Source: Sulfopaludibacter sp035606355 (GTDB lineage Bacteria > Acidobacteriota > Terriglobia > Bryobacterales > Bryobacteraceae). From it: a stretch of DNA of 52,729 nt. Of this stretch, positions 8,029-17,067 are shown piece by piece. The DNA is taken from NCBI GenBank assembly GCA_035606355.1, contig DATNFO010000014.1, positions 1-52,729 of the forward strand, in the 5' to 3' direction. Every line of letters begins with the position of its first letter. Within the stretch, counting starts at the first letter, position 1. The notes beneath the pieces were generated by a model that saw nothing but the letters and a program-made list of their open reading frames with translations, was not told the DNA's origin and ran no database searches. Made by a program: the position numbers and the translations under genes.

Positions 8029-10128
8029 ATGACTCGGGCCCTCGCCGTTCTCGTTCCGGCACTCGCCCTACTGCCTGCCGGCGCTGCACAGGAGCCGCCT
8101 GCGCCCCTGCCGACGCTTCGCATCACCGTCACGCTCGTGCAGGTGGACGCCACCGTAACCGATTCGGCCGGCCGTCGCGTCACGGATCTGCACGCTGACG
8201 ACTTCGAACTCCTGCAGGACGGGCAGCCGCAAACGCTCAAGCTCTTTGCCTATAGCCCCCAGCAGAAGCCGGTCCCCGCAGTCGCGCCTGCCCTGATCGC
8301 CGAGGATGCGCCGATCGCTCCGTCGGACGTGAAGCGCACCATCGCGTTGGTAGTTGACGACCTCGCGCTCAGCTTTCAGGACTTGGCGCGCACCCGACAG
8401 GCGCTGCGCGATTACGTCACCCGCAACATGCAGCGCGGCGACCTGGTAGCGGTGGTGCGCACCGGCGGCAGCATTGCCATGATCGAGCAGTTCACCACCG
8501 ATAAACGCGTACTGCTGGAGGCGATCGATCTGCTGAAGTGGAGGTTCGCCGGCCGGACAGGCATGGGGCACATTGAGCCGCTGGGCGCCGCCGACCTGGA
8601 CGCGCGCCGCACTTCGCCCGAATCGCTGGACTACGGCTACACGCTGTCCGTGCTTGGTTCGCTCGGAGCGCTGGAGCAGGTGGTGCAGGGGATGAAGAAT
8701 CTGCCGGGCCGCAAGTCCGTGGTCTTCCTCTCGAATGGATTGCGTCAGAATACGACGATTAATTCCGCGCTGGATCACCTTACCGATTTGGCAAATCGCT
8801 CGGCCGTATCCATATACTCCATCGACCCCGGCGGTTTGCGGACCAACGAGGCACAGACGCAGAACGCCGTGCCACGCACGCCTGTGCCATCGAACGGTCC
8901 GCGGGTTCCGGCAGTCTTTTCCGATAGCGAAGAGGCATCGGACGAACCCGAGTTCGGCGGTCTGCAGGACCTTGCGACGCACACCGGCGGCCTCGGTTTT
9001 CATGACCGCAACGATATTCCCGAATGCATCGAGCAGGCTGCGGAGGATCAGAGCGGATATTACCTGCTCGCCTACACTCCGCGCGAGGGGACCTTCGAAA
9101 AAAATCCGGACAAAGCGAAGTTCCACCGGATTACGGTACGGGTCCGGCGTCCCGGGCTGCACGTGAGATGGAAGAGCGGATTCAACGGCGTGTCCGACGA
9201 CGCTCCGGCGGTGCAGACGCCGCAGACGCGCGAACGGCAGATTCTGGAGACCATGGCTTCGCCGTTCGCCGCCAAGGGCCTGGACGTCCGGCTGACATCC
9301 CTCTTCTATCACAACGCCAAGGATGGCCCGTTCGTCTACTCCATGCTTCACATCGGCGCACGCGGGCTCTCCTTTATCCATGAACCGGCCGGCGACTGGC
9401 ACACCACCATCGATCTGGTGTCGCTTGCCTACAGAGGCTTCGATGAGCCGATGCTGCAGCACCAGATGGTGCGCGAAATCCGGCTATCTGACGCGCAGCA
9501 CAATGAGGCATTGCGAGAAGGCCTGGTGTACAACCTGGGCGACCCCGTAAAACAGCCGGGGGCATTTATTTTGCGCGTCGTGGTGCGTGACCATGCGTCG
9601 CAGGCGATCGGGTCGGCCAGCCAGTTCGTCACGGTGCCCGATACACGCAAGAACCGGTTTGCGATTACCGGGCTCATGCTGAATCTCGCCGGTCCGGAGA
9701 TCCTGAAGCAACTCGGCGTGGACCAACACTCCGGACCCGCGGCCGAAGGTCTCGGCGAGCCCTGGAAAGAGGGCGGACCAGCCCTCCGCCGCTACCTGTC
9801 CAGCCAGGACATTGTGTTCGGCTACAGCATAGTCAATCCAAAAGTGCACGGGCACGACAATCAGTTCGACGTGGTGTCGCAGGTGCGTCTGTATGCCAAC
9901 GGCAAGCTCATCTACACAGGCAACGAACGCTCCGTAGTCGCCGTTGCTCAAGACCCGGCGCATTTACATGCGGGCGGCGTCTTGCGCCTCGGGTCCAGGA
10001 TGCTTCCGGGCGAGTACCTGCTGCAGGTGACGGTGACGGACCGCGGACAGAAGAAACATCCACAGGCGACGCAGTTCATCGATTTCCAGGTCACTCAGAA
10101 GCCGCTGGCCATACGGTCGTTAGAATAA
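8029..10128 (+). CDS. Large secreted VWFA-related acidobacterial domain protein lacking DxSxS
   Basis: The 699-residue product has a signal peptide (TRALAVLVPALALLPAGAA). Its VWFA-related domain (about residues 30-390) shares the ADDFELLQDGQ motif with its divergent neighbour. At the position expected for the metal site it has VVDDLALSF (Asp110), not DxSxS, so metal binding in the usual way is doubtful. Residues 400-699 form a further beta-rich region of unknown type. It precedes the alanine racemase gene by five bases, so the two are probably co-transcribed. The biological role is unknown. Confidence 0.85.
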   Translation: MTRALAVLVPALALLPAGAAQEPPAPLPTLRITVTLVQVDATVTDSAGRRVTDLHADDFELLQDGQPQTLKLFAYSPQQKPVPAVAPALIAEDAPIAPSDVKRTIALVVDDLALSFQDLARTRQALRDYVTRNMQRGDLVAVVRTGGSIAMIEQFTTDKRVLLEAIDLLKWRFAGRTGMGHIEPLGAADLDARRTSPESLDYGYTLSVLGSLGALEQVVQGMKNLPGRKSVVFLSNGLRQNTTINSALDHLTDLANRSAVSIYSIDPGGLRTNEAQTQNAVPRTPVPSNGPRVPAVFSDSEEASDEPEFGGLQDLATHTGGLGFHDRNDIPECIEQAAEDQSGYYLLAYTPREGTFEKNPDKAKFHRITVRVRRPGLHVRWKSGFNGVSDDAPAVQTPQTRERQILETMASPFAAKGLDVRLTSLFYHNAKDGPFVYSMLHIGARGLSFIHEPAGDWHTTIDLVSLAYRGFDEPMLQHQMVREIRLSDAQHNEALREGLVYNLGDPVKQPGAFILRVVVRDHASQAIGSASQFVTVPDTRKNRFAITGLMLNLAGPEILKQLGVDQHSGPAAEGLGEPWKEGGPALRRYLSSQDIVFGYSIVNPKVHGHDNQFDVVSQVRLYANGKLIYTGNERSVVAVAQDPAHLHAGGVLRLGSRMLPGEYLLQVTVTDRGQKKHPQATQFIDFQVTQKPLAIRSLE

Positions 10129-10133
10129 GACTA

Positions 10134-11264
10134 GTGAACCCTCCTTTCCGCTCGTACGTTCTGGTGTCGCGGGACCAGATCGCGCGCAATTACCGCAACG
10201 TGTGCAGCGTCGTCGGTCCCCAGGTGGACGTAGCGGGCGTGGTGAAGGCGGATGGTTACGGTCACGGCGCAATTGAGGTCGCTCGTGTGCTGGTGCACGA
10301 AGGCGCGAAGTGGCTGGCGGTCAGCAGCGTGGATGAGGGGGTGACGCTGCGGTGCGCCGGCATTCATCAGCCGCGCCTCCTGGTGATGGGCGGATTCCTG
10401 CCATACGAAGGCGAGGCGGTGGCGGAGTACAATCTCACTCCCGTGGTCCATTCGCTCACGCAGATGCGGGAAGTCGAGCGGGTGGCGAATGCCAGCGGCA
10501 AGCCGCTGCACTATCACCTGAAGATCGATTCCGGCATGGGGCGATTGGGCACGCGCGCCTCGGCGGGCGAGATCCTGGCGGTGCTGAACGAATTGCGCCA
10601 CGCTCAGCTCGAAGGCCTGATGACGCATTTCGCCTCGGCAGCGGATTACAGCAGCACCCAAACAGACGAGCAACTTGCGCAATTTCACGCCGTTACGGAT
10701 GCGCTCGGGCAGGCCGGGGTGCGGCCGCCAAGGCTCCATACGTCCAGCACCAATGCCATTGGGTACGGCAGAATCGCGGGCTGGCACAATATGGTGCGCG
10801 CCGGCCATGCCCTGTACGGCTACGTGTCGCCGGCGAGGGGCGACGCTCCCAGGCAACTGCTCGACGTACAGCCGGCATTGACGTGGAAAGCCAAGATTCT
10901 GGAGGTCAAAGACATCCCCGAAGGCGCCCTGGTGGGCTACGGCGGCACGTTCCGGGCTCCCCGGCCGATGCGCATCGGCATACTCGGCGCCGGTTATGCC
11001 GACGGCATGTTCCACCGGCTCTCGAATCGGGGAAAAGTGATCGCGGCGGGGCGGCTGACGCCTATCCTCGGCACGATTTCGATGGATCTGACCACCATCG
11101 ACCTCTCCCATACAACAGCCCTGTGTCCTGGAAATGAGGTCACGCTGTTGGGCGTCGAAAGGGAGGCGGCACTCGATGCGCAGCAGATCGCACGGGTTGC
11201 CGGAACCATTTCCTACAACATTTTGTGCAGTATTAGCGCACGTGTTCGCAGGGTTTACGTCTAA
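10134..11264 (+). CDS. alr: Alanine racemase
   Basis: The 376-residue product is a fold-type III PLP enzyme that interconverts L- and D-alanine for peptidoglycan. The cofactor lysine is Lys38 in VVKADGYGHG. Other family motifs are LKIDSGMGRLG, HTSSTNAIG and the segment GYGGTF, which carries the second catalytic tyrosine, followed by GYADGM. The start is GTG 10134, five bases after the previous stop. Length and motifs are typical. It is placed just upstream of rpoN. A frame of 261 codons inside it is a shadow. Confidence 0.95.
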   Translation: MNPPFRSYVLVSRDQIARNYRNVCSVVGPQVDVAGVVKADGYGHGAIEVARVLVHEGAKWLAVSSVDEGVTLRCAGIHQPRLLVMGGFLPYEGEAVAEYNLTPVVHSLTQMREVERVANASGKPLHYHLKIDSGMGRLGTRASAGEILAVLNELRHAQLEGLMTHFASAADYSSTQTDEQLAQFHAVTDALGQAGVRPPRLHTSSTNAIGYGRIAGWHNMVRAGHALYGYVSPARGDAPRQLLDVQPALTWKAKILEVKDIPEGALVGYGGTFRAPRPMRIGILGAGYADGMFHRLSNRGKVIAAGRLTPILGTISMDLTTIDLSHTTALCPGNEVTLLGVEREAALDAQQIARVAGTISYNILCSISARVRRVYV

Positions 11265-11291
11265 ACTCACGAGCTCACGTCCAAAACGGCA

Positions 11292-11320
11292 CAAAACGTG
11301 CTAGGGAAATTTCCGTTTTG
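11292..11320. promoter_or_regulatory. Inverted repeat upstream of rpoN
   Basis: CAAAACG (11292-11298) and CGTTTTG (11314-11320) flank the inner palindrome GGAAATTTCC (11305-11314). It lies between alr and rpoN, 41 bases before the rpoN start. It could be a protein-binding site or a weak terminator for alr. No T-run follows. The function is unproven. Confidence 0.3.
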
Positions 11321-11361
11321 CAGCCGATAATGCAGTATTGCGGTGATAAGATAGGAACCAG

Positions 11362-12969
11362 ATGAGCTTACTGTCGCCCAGATTACAACTGAAGGTCGCG
11401 CAGAAGCAGATTCTGACTCCCGGCCTGGTGCAGATGGTCACGGTTCTTCAGCTTAACCGGCTGGAACTGAAGGAGATGATCACCCAGGAGATCGTCAAGA
11501 ATCCGGTTCTGGAAGAAGCTGGGGAAGACGGTTCCGAAGAGGCCGTTACGCCCGAGGAACTGCTGCCTTTGCTCGAAGCCGAACACGTGTTGGATCCGGC
11601 CGATAAGCAACTGCTTGAAGCCTCGGTTTTGAACGGGGCCAACTCTCTGGACGGCTCCGCCGGTGACGTCGCCATCAATGGGACCCTGTTTCCGGACGCC
11701 GAAGAGACTGCCGCGGCGGTACCCGAACCGGATATTACCAGCCAGAACGATCCGCTCCTCGACGTGCCGGCGGCCACCGACCCCTTCGACGAGATCGATT
11801 TCGGCTCCTTCTTCGACGATTACCTGGATCCGGGGTACAAGAGCCCGGCTTCGGAATCCGTGGAAAAGCCGTCGTTCGAGACGTTTCTGTCGGCGCCGGT
11901 AACGCTCGGCGATTATCTGCGGTCCCAACTCAGCGTCAGCCTGATTTCCGATGAAATGCGCGACGCAGCGGAATCGATCATCGGCAACCTGGACGAGGAC
12001 GGCTGGCTTTCGGCGTCGCTGGACGAGATCGCTTCGGTCGGCGGCCATAAACCCGAGATGGTAGAAGCTGGACTGCACGTGGTGCAGTCGCTCGATCCGG
12101 CCGGCGTCGGCGCGCGGAACCTGCGCGAGTGCCTGCTGCTGCAAATCGAAAGCGTCAACGGAAAGGGCGGCGTGGCATGGCAGATCGTATCGAGCCACCT
12201 GCGCCTCCTGGAAACGCGGCAGTACAAAGAGATCGCTAAGCTGATGGGGCGTCCGATGGAGCACATCGAGATCGCCGTCCATATGATTCAGCACCTCAAT
12301 CCGCGTCCCGGTCTGCGCTATTCCGGAGCGGGCGCGCGGGTGGTGGAGCCGGACGTCTATTTCATCAAGGATGGCGACGATTACATCATCCAGATGAATG
12401 ATGAAGACGTGCCCCAGCTCCGGTTGAACGCCCAGTACCGCCGCATGCTCGACCGCGAGAACGGCGCCACCAAGGAAGTACGCGACTACGTGCGCGAGCG
12501 CTACACGTCGGCCATCCAGCTCATGAAGAATATTGAGCAGCGGAAGCAGACCATCATGAAGGTCTGTCAGGCGATTGTGCGGCGTCAGATCGAGTTTTTG
12601 GGTCACGGGCTGGACCACCTCAAGCCGATGATGATTAAGGAAGTGGCTGAGGAAGTGGGCGTGCATCCCTCCACGGTGAGCCGCGCGGTGGCGAGCAAGT
12701 ACGTCCATACGCCGCAGGGTGTCTTCGAATTGCGTTATTTCTTCTCCGAAGCCGTGCAGGGGCCATCGGGCGGTGCGACTCCGCTGCTACTCTTGAAACG
12801 CATGGTGAAGAAGATGATCGAGGACGAGGATCGTTCCAAGCCTCTTACCGATGAGCAGATCACCACACTGTTGCAGGGGCAAGGTATCAACGTTACCCGC
12901 CGGACAGTGGCAAAGTACCGGGAAGACATGAAAATTCCGTCGACCCATCAAAGACGGGTCAGGAATTAG
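11362..12969 (+). CDS. rpoN: RNA polymerase sigma-54 factor
   Basis: The 535-residue product directs RNA polymerase to -24/-12 promoters and needs an AAA+ activator. The N-terminal activator-interaction region is visible (RLQLKVAQKQILTPGLVQMV, then LQLNRLELKEMI). An acidic linker follows (about residues 50-175). The core-binding region follows, then the helix-turn-helix (VGVHPSTVSRAVASKYV), and near the end the RpoN box (RRTVAKYREDMKIPSTHQRR). The length is slightly above that of E. coli because of the acidic linker. It is followed by hpf and rapZ, as in many bacteria. Confidence 0.96.
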   Translation: MSLLSPRLQLKVAQKQILTPGLVQMVTVLQLNRLELKEMITQEIVKNPVLEEAGEDGSEEAVTPEELLPLLEAEHVLDPADKQLLEASVLNGANSLDGSAGDVAINGTLFPDAEETAAAVPEPDITSQNDPLLDVPAATDPFDEIDFGSFFDDYLDPGYKSPASESVEKPSFETFLSAPVTLGDYLRSQLSVSLISDEMRDAAESIIGNLDEDGWLSASLDEIASVGGHKPEMVEAGLHVVQSLDPAGVGARNLRECLLLQIESVNGKGGVAWQIVSSHLRLLETRQYKEIAKLMGRPMEHIEIAVHMIQHLNPRPGLRYSGAGARVVEPDVYFIKDGDDYIIQMNDEDVPQLRLNAQYRRMLDRENGATKEVRDYVRERYTSAIQLMKNIEQRKQTIMKVCQAIVRRQIEFLGHGLDHLKPMMIKEVAEEVGVHPSTVSRAVASKYVHTPQGVFELRYFFSEAVQGPSGGATPLLLLKRMVKKMIEDEDRSKPLTDEQITTLLQGQGINVTRRTVAKYREDMKIPSTHQRRVRN

Positions 12970-13001
12970 TCACTCGCGGTATAACGGATGTAGGTCTCTT
13001 T

Positions 13002-13544
13002 ATGAAGATCACCTACACCGGCCGTCAAGTGGAACTCGCTCCCGCGGAACAGAAGAAGCTGGCTGCGCGATTCTCGAAAATCGGCAAGCTGCTGGACGGC
13101 AAGCGCGAATGCGAGTGTCATGTCATTCTTTCCCAGGAACGGCATCTACATAACGCAGAGGCGACCATCAACTATTTCGGGCATCCGCTGGCGGGCCTTG
13201 GCTCCAGTGCGGACCTGTTCACCGCCATTCACGGCGCCGCTGAAAAGCTGGAAAAGCAAGCCGTAAAGGCGCGCACCAAGTGGCGCGACAACAAGCGCAT
13301 GCCGCGCAAAGCCGAGCCCGAAGTAGCTACCGAACCGCCGGCTGAGCCGGAGCCGGAAGCCGCCGGGGCTCCGCGGATCTATCGCGTCAATCACCATCAA
13401 AAACGCAAGCCGATGACGCTCGACGAAGCCCTGCTGCAAATGGATAACAAGCGCGATTATCTGGTCTACCGTGACGCTGAAACGGACCGCGTTTCAGTGC
13501 TGGTGCGCCGCCGTGACGGCGACTTCGATCTGGTGGAGGGCTAG
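13002..13544 (+). CDS. hpf: Long-form ribosome hibernation promoting factor
   Basis: The 180-residue product has the N-terminal ribosome-binding domain (about residues 1-100, starting KITYTGRQVELAPAEQKK). A Pro/Glu/Ala linker (about 105-125) and a C-terminal dimerisation domain (PRIYRVNHHQKRKPMTLDEA onward) follow. This layout is that of long HPF, which dimerises 70S ribosomes into 100S particles in stationary phase. It starts 32 bases after rpoN. A -10-like TATAAC lies at 12980-12985, so it may also have its own promoter. Confidence 0.93.
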   Translation: MKITYTGRQVELAPAEQKKLAARFSKIGKLLDGKRECECHVILSQERHLHNAEATINYFGHPLAGLGSSADLFTAIHGAAEKLEKQAVKARTKWRDNKRMPRKAEPEVATEPPAEPEPEAAGAPRIYRVNHHQKRKPMTLDEALLQMDNKRDYLVYRDAETDRVSVLVRRRDGDFDLVEG

Positions 13545-13550
13545 CGGCCG

Positions 13551-14483
13551 GTGACGGCACGCAAAGGCGTCCCTGCAAAGAAGAAACGCTCCGTGCGCCG
13601 CGAGCCCGTCGCTCGCGCGGGAAAACCCGAACTGGTCATCATCACGGGACTGAGCGGGTCGGGCAAAGGCTCCGTGTTGAAGGCGCTGGAGGATCTCGGT
13701 TTTTACGCGGTGGATAATCTCCCGCTCGAGCTGATTCCGAAATTCGCCGAACTGACGCGCGATCACTCATCGATTCGTTGCGCCGCTCTTGTGGTGGACA
13801 TCCGCGAAGGAAAGAGCCTCAAGAACTTTCCGGAGATTCTGGCGCGGCTGCGCAAATCCGCAAATGCCAAAGTGATCTTTCTCGAAGCCGACGACCAGGC
13901 GCTGGTCCGGCGGTTCAGCGAGACGCGGCGGCCGCATCCGCTCGGCTCCGGCGAATCGGTTCTGAAGAGCATTCGCGCCGAACGCCGCCAGCTTGCACCC
14001 ATCCGCGACGTCGCCGACCTGGTCCTCAATACGTCGAAGTTCACCGTACATGAACTCCGCGAAGTCATCGGCGAACGGTTTAGCGGGCAACGGGACGAAT
14101 CGAAAATATTAATCTACGTAACAAGCTTTGGTTATAGGGCCGGGGTGCCTACCGATAGCGATCTCGTCTTCGACGTGCGCTTTCTGCCGAATCCCAATTA
14201 CATCCCTAAGTTCAAGAACCTCACGGGACGGAATCCGGCGGTGGCGCATTACATCCGCTCGTTTCCACAAACCGCTGAATTCATTCAGAGAATTACCGAT
14301 TTATTAAACTACTTACTCCCCCACTACATTCGCGAAGGAAAGAGTTATCTGACGATATCGTTCGGCTGCACGGGGGGCCAGCACAGATCGGTAATGATGG
14401 CGGACCAAATCCGCAAGAACTTAGTTGACGCTGGTTATAAGGCTAAGGTTAACCACCGGGACATCCTGAAACACACACAATAG
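13551..14483 (+). CDS. rapZ: RapZ-type nucleotide-binding protein (RNase adapter family)
   Basis: The 310-residue product has a P-loop GLSGSGKG at residues 33-40, DNLPLELIPKF, and the conserved C-terminal domain with FGYRAGVPTDSDLVFDVRFL and FGCTGGQHRS. In E. coli RapZ guides RNase E to the sRNA GlmZ. In most other phyla the family binds nucleotides and its role is unclear, so the symbol names the family only. The first 25 residues are a basic extension. GTG 13551 is used, seven bases after hpf. Confidence 0.92.
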   Translation: MTARKGVPAKKKRSVRREPVARAGKPELVIITGLSGSGKGSVLKALEDLGFYAVDNLPLELIPKFAELTRDHSSIRCAALVVDIREGKSLKNFPEILARLRKSANAKVIFLEADDQALVRRFSETRRPHPLGSGESVLKSIRAERRQLAPIRDVADLVLNTSKFTVHELREVIGERFSGQRDESKILIYVTSFGYRAGVPTDSDLVFDVRFLPNPNYIPKFKNLTGRNPAVAHYIRSFPQTAEFIQRITDLLNYLLPHYIREGKSYLTISFGCTGGQHRSVMMADQIRKNLVDAGYKAKVNHRDILKHTQ

Positions 14484-14575
14484 CGCTCAGGCGATACCCC
14501 TATCCCAGTAAGGATTCAGCACTTACAGGTACAAGAAAGAAACTTTCCGCGCCGAAGGGTGTTTTCTTAGATAAC

Positions 14576-16636
14576 ATGCGGAAAGCGATTTGCCTTTTGT
14601 GCCTGTCGCTCTCGGCCACCTTGTCGTCGTTCGGAGCGCAGTCGTATTTCGATCCGGTCAACCATCAATGGCTGTTGAGTAACGGCGCCATTTCTCTGGG
14701 GTTTCAACTCACCGAGGGCGGGCGCTTCGTATTCACGTCTCTTTCGGATTTGACGACGGGAGATCTGTGGACGGCGGCGCCGAATGAGCCGTCCTCGCCG
14801 ATTCGCCTTCAGGCCGGCAATGACCTCTTCGATGCGCAGCGCGTATTCGAGCTTGTGGGTCAGCGGACGGAGCAACTGACGCCCGCGGGGTTGCGGCAAT
14901 TCATCGTGCTCAACGACGTACAGGGCGCTGCGCAAATCACCGTGATCCTGGATCTCTACGATGGTTCGCCCGTGCTCCGCTACGCGATCTCCTATCGCAA
15001 TCTGACGGGTGCCACGGCGAACGTCACACTCGCGGATCTTCTGCCGTGGAGCTTCAACGATTTCGATCAGCGCTACACTGCCCTGCGCGTCAATCAATGG
15101 TCCGCAAGCACCCTGCCGGAAGATTTTGAACAGATGCAGGCGGCGGTTGATCCGTCGGGAACTCCGTTTGCCGTCTACTCCGGAGCGCATGCGAACCACT
15201 GCGGCTGGTTGGCTCTCCGCGACACGCTGTCGCGCGGACTGTTTGCCGGATGGGAATTCGATGGAAAGAGTAAAGCGACCGTGACGCAGCAGCGTTCCGC
15301 AAATCTGCTGCAACTTTCGTCCACCATTGAGTCGCTGAACCATCCAGTCGATCCGGGCGCGGACTTCCAGCTTCCCTTCGCCTTCATCGGATTCTTTCAC
15401 GGGGATTTCGACGACGCCGGCTTCCGCACTCAGCGCTTCGTCGAAGCGGTGCTCGCAAAACCCATGCCGGACGCCTCGATGTTTCCTTATGTCGCGTGGG
15501 ATTCCTGGGCATACGGCGAGGCGATCGACGAAGATACATTGAAGCGGAGTGCGGACGTCGCAGCGAAAAGCGGCGTAGAACTGTTTATCGTAGACCTTGG
15601 CTGGGCGCGCGCGATCGGCGACTGGTATGAGGATCCTCAGAAGTTTCCGCACGGCCTGTCCGCGGTTTCCGACTACGTTCATTCGCTGGGAATGAAGTTT
15701 GGGCTTCACTTTGCGCTGACGGAAGCCGACGCGAACAGCCCGGTGCTGCAAGCCAACCCGGACTGGACATCCACCGAGAATGACAACTATCACGGCGCGG
15801 TTTCCCTGTGCCTCGCCCATCAACCCACGCGCGACTGGCTGGTGCAGCAGGCAATCCGCATGATCGACGACTACCACGTGGATTGGATTCTCCAGGACGG
15901 CGAAAACATGGTCAAGCGCTGCACCAAGACGACGCACACGCATGACCCGGCCGACAGTAACTATTCCGGCGCGGTGAACGGCATTGACGCAGTGGTTTCG
16001 GCGATCCAGGCGGCTCGCCCGAACGTGCTTTGGGAGAACTGCGAAGACGGCGGAAACATGATGACGTTTTCTATGGTGTCGCGCTACGTCACGTCGATTA
16101 CGAACGATGCCAGCGGATCCTTGCCGTCGCGGCAGGCCGCCTATGGCGCGACGTTCCCTTTTTCGCCTCGCTATGCCGAGAGGTACATGACGCCGTCGGA
16201 TTCTATCGATACGTACGGCACGCACAGCTACATGTTTGGCGGCAACTGGGTGATGATGAACCAATTAGCGTCGCTCGATGCCGACCAGATTGGATTTCTG
16301 ACGGAGAAAATCGCAACCTATAAGGCAGTGCGCACGGCGGTTGCTACGGGAAAGGTTTACCACATCCTGCCGCCGAGCGCCGCGGGAGTGGACGTCATCG
16401 AAAGCTACAGCGACGCGCAGGATAGCGCCTTGGCGGTAGTGACTCGTGCCGCGGGAGGCAGCCCCGAGTACATTTTCCACCCGCTCGGCCTGAATCCGGA
16501 CATGCGGTATACGGTGAGTTATGAAGTGGGCGCGGCGGTTTACTCGCTGCCCGGGTCTCAATTGATGACGAACGGCGTCCGTGTCTCCGTGCCTACGCCG
16601 TACAGTTCGGAAATCGTCTACATCAAGCACCAGTAG
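14576..16636 (+). CDS. Secreted GH36-like glycoside hydrolase (alpha-galactosidase type)
   Basis: The 686-residue product has a signal peptide (RKAICLLCLSLSATLSSFGA), an N-terminal beta-sandwich domain (about 25-290) and a TIM-barrel catalytic domain. By alignment with GH36/clan D logic, Asp441 in DWILQDGENM is the likely nucleophile and Asp511 in TSITNDAS the likely acid/base. A C-terminal beta domain closes the protein. The substrate is probably an alpha-galactoside or related sugar, released outside the cytoplasm. Divergence from well-known melibiases leaves specificity open. It stands alone, 92 bases after rapZ and before a repeat cluster. Confidence 0.8.
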   Translation: MRKAICLLCLSLSATLSSFGAQSYFDPVNHQWLLSNGAISLGFQLTEGGRFVFTSLSDLTTGDLWTAAPNEPSSPIRLQAGNDLFDAQRVFELVGQRTEQLTPAGLRQFIVLNDVQGAAQITVILDLYDGSPVLRYAISYRNLTGATANVTLADLLPWSFNDFDQRYTALRVNQWSASTLPEDFEQMQAAVDPSGTPFAVYSGAHANHCGWLALRDTLSRGLFAGWEFDGKSKATVTQQRSANLLQLSSTIESLNHPVDPGADFQLPFAFIGFFHGDFDDAGFRTQRFVEAVLAKPMPDASMFPYVAWDSWAYGEAIDEDTLKRSADVAAKSGVELFIVDLGWARAIGDWYEDPQKFPHGLSAVSDYVHSLGMKFGLHFALTEADANSPVLQANPDWTSTENDNYHGAVSLCLAHQPTRDWLVQQAIRMIDDYHVDWILQDGENMVKRCTKTTHTHDPADSNYSGAVNGIDAVVSAIQAARPNVLWENCEDGGNMMTFSMVSRYVTSITNDASGSLPSRQAAYGATFPFSPRYAERYMTPSDSIDTYGTHSYMFGGNWVMMNQLASLDADQIGFLTEKIATYKAVRTAVATGKVYHILPPSAAGVDVIESYSDAQDSALAVVTRAAGGSPEYIFHPLGLNPDMRYTVSYEVGAAVYSLPGSQLMTNGVRVSVPTPYSSEIVYIKHQ

Positions 16637-16649
16637 TCCCGTGAGGGTA

Positions 16650-16990
16650 TGTGAAAAAATCGAGTTGCTCTTTCGCCGACTTCAAAACGCACTCCGATTC
16701 CCGGCACCTTTTACCGCTCCCTTACGGGGTTGTAAAAAAATATCGAATTGCTTTCTTGCCGCGTTCAAACGCACTCGCATTCCCGGCACCTTTTACCGCT
16801 CCCTTACGGAGCCGCGACCGTAAGGAAGCGGTAAAAGGTGTACCGAAAGGCGAATGGATCGCAACAAGAACAGCAGCCGGATTTTTTCGACAAACCCGTG
16901 ACTGAGCGATAAAAGGTCTACCGAAAGGCGAATGGAGCGCTCCGAGAACAACAGCCGCATTTTTTCACAAACCCGTAAAGGGAGCGGCAA
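16650..16990. repeat. Dispersed repeat cluster 2: A-A / B-B units meeting head to head
   Basis: Two A-type units run forward, with cores CACCTTTTACCGCTCC at 16705 and 16787 (period 82). Two B-type units follow in the opposite sense, with cores GCGGTAAAAGGTG near 16828 and GCGATAAAAGGTC near 16907. All units share a GTGAAAAAAT-like edge (TTTTTTCACAAACCCGTAA when inverted). The centre (about 16803-16822) has only a single GGAGCCGCGACCG in place of the long palindrome of clusters 3 and 5, as if collapsed. This fills the 16637-17021 gap. I see no gene in it. Confidence 0.9.
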
Positions 16991-17067
16991 TGATGCGCGA
17001 TAGCTCGGAATTGTCTACATCATGGCCCTTCGATTGCTCTTCCCGGACCAGAGGTGAGGAGGAAGCA

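Noticed and set aside
14567..16264. 565-codon minus-strand open frame opposite the GH36-like gene
   Set aside because: The plus strand has signal peptide, catalytic motifs and correct length; the antisense product is low-complexity basic sequence.
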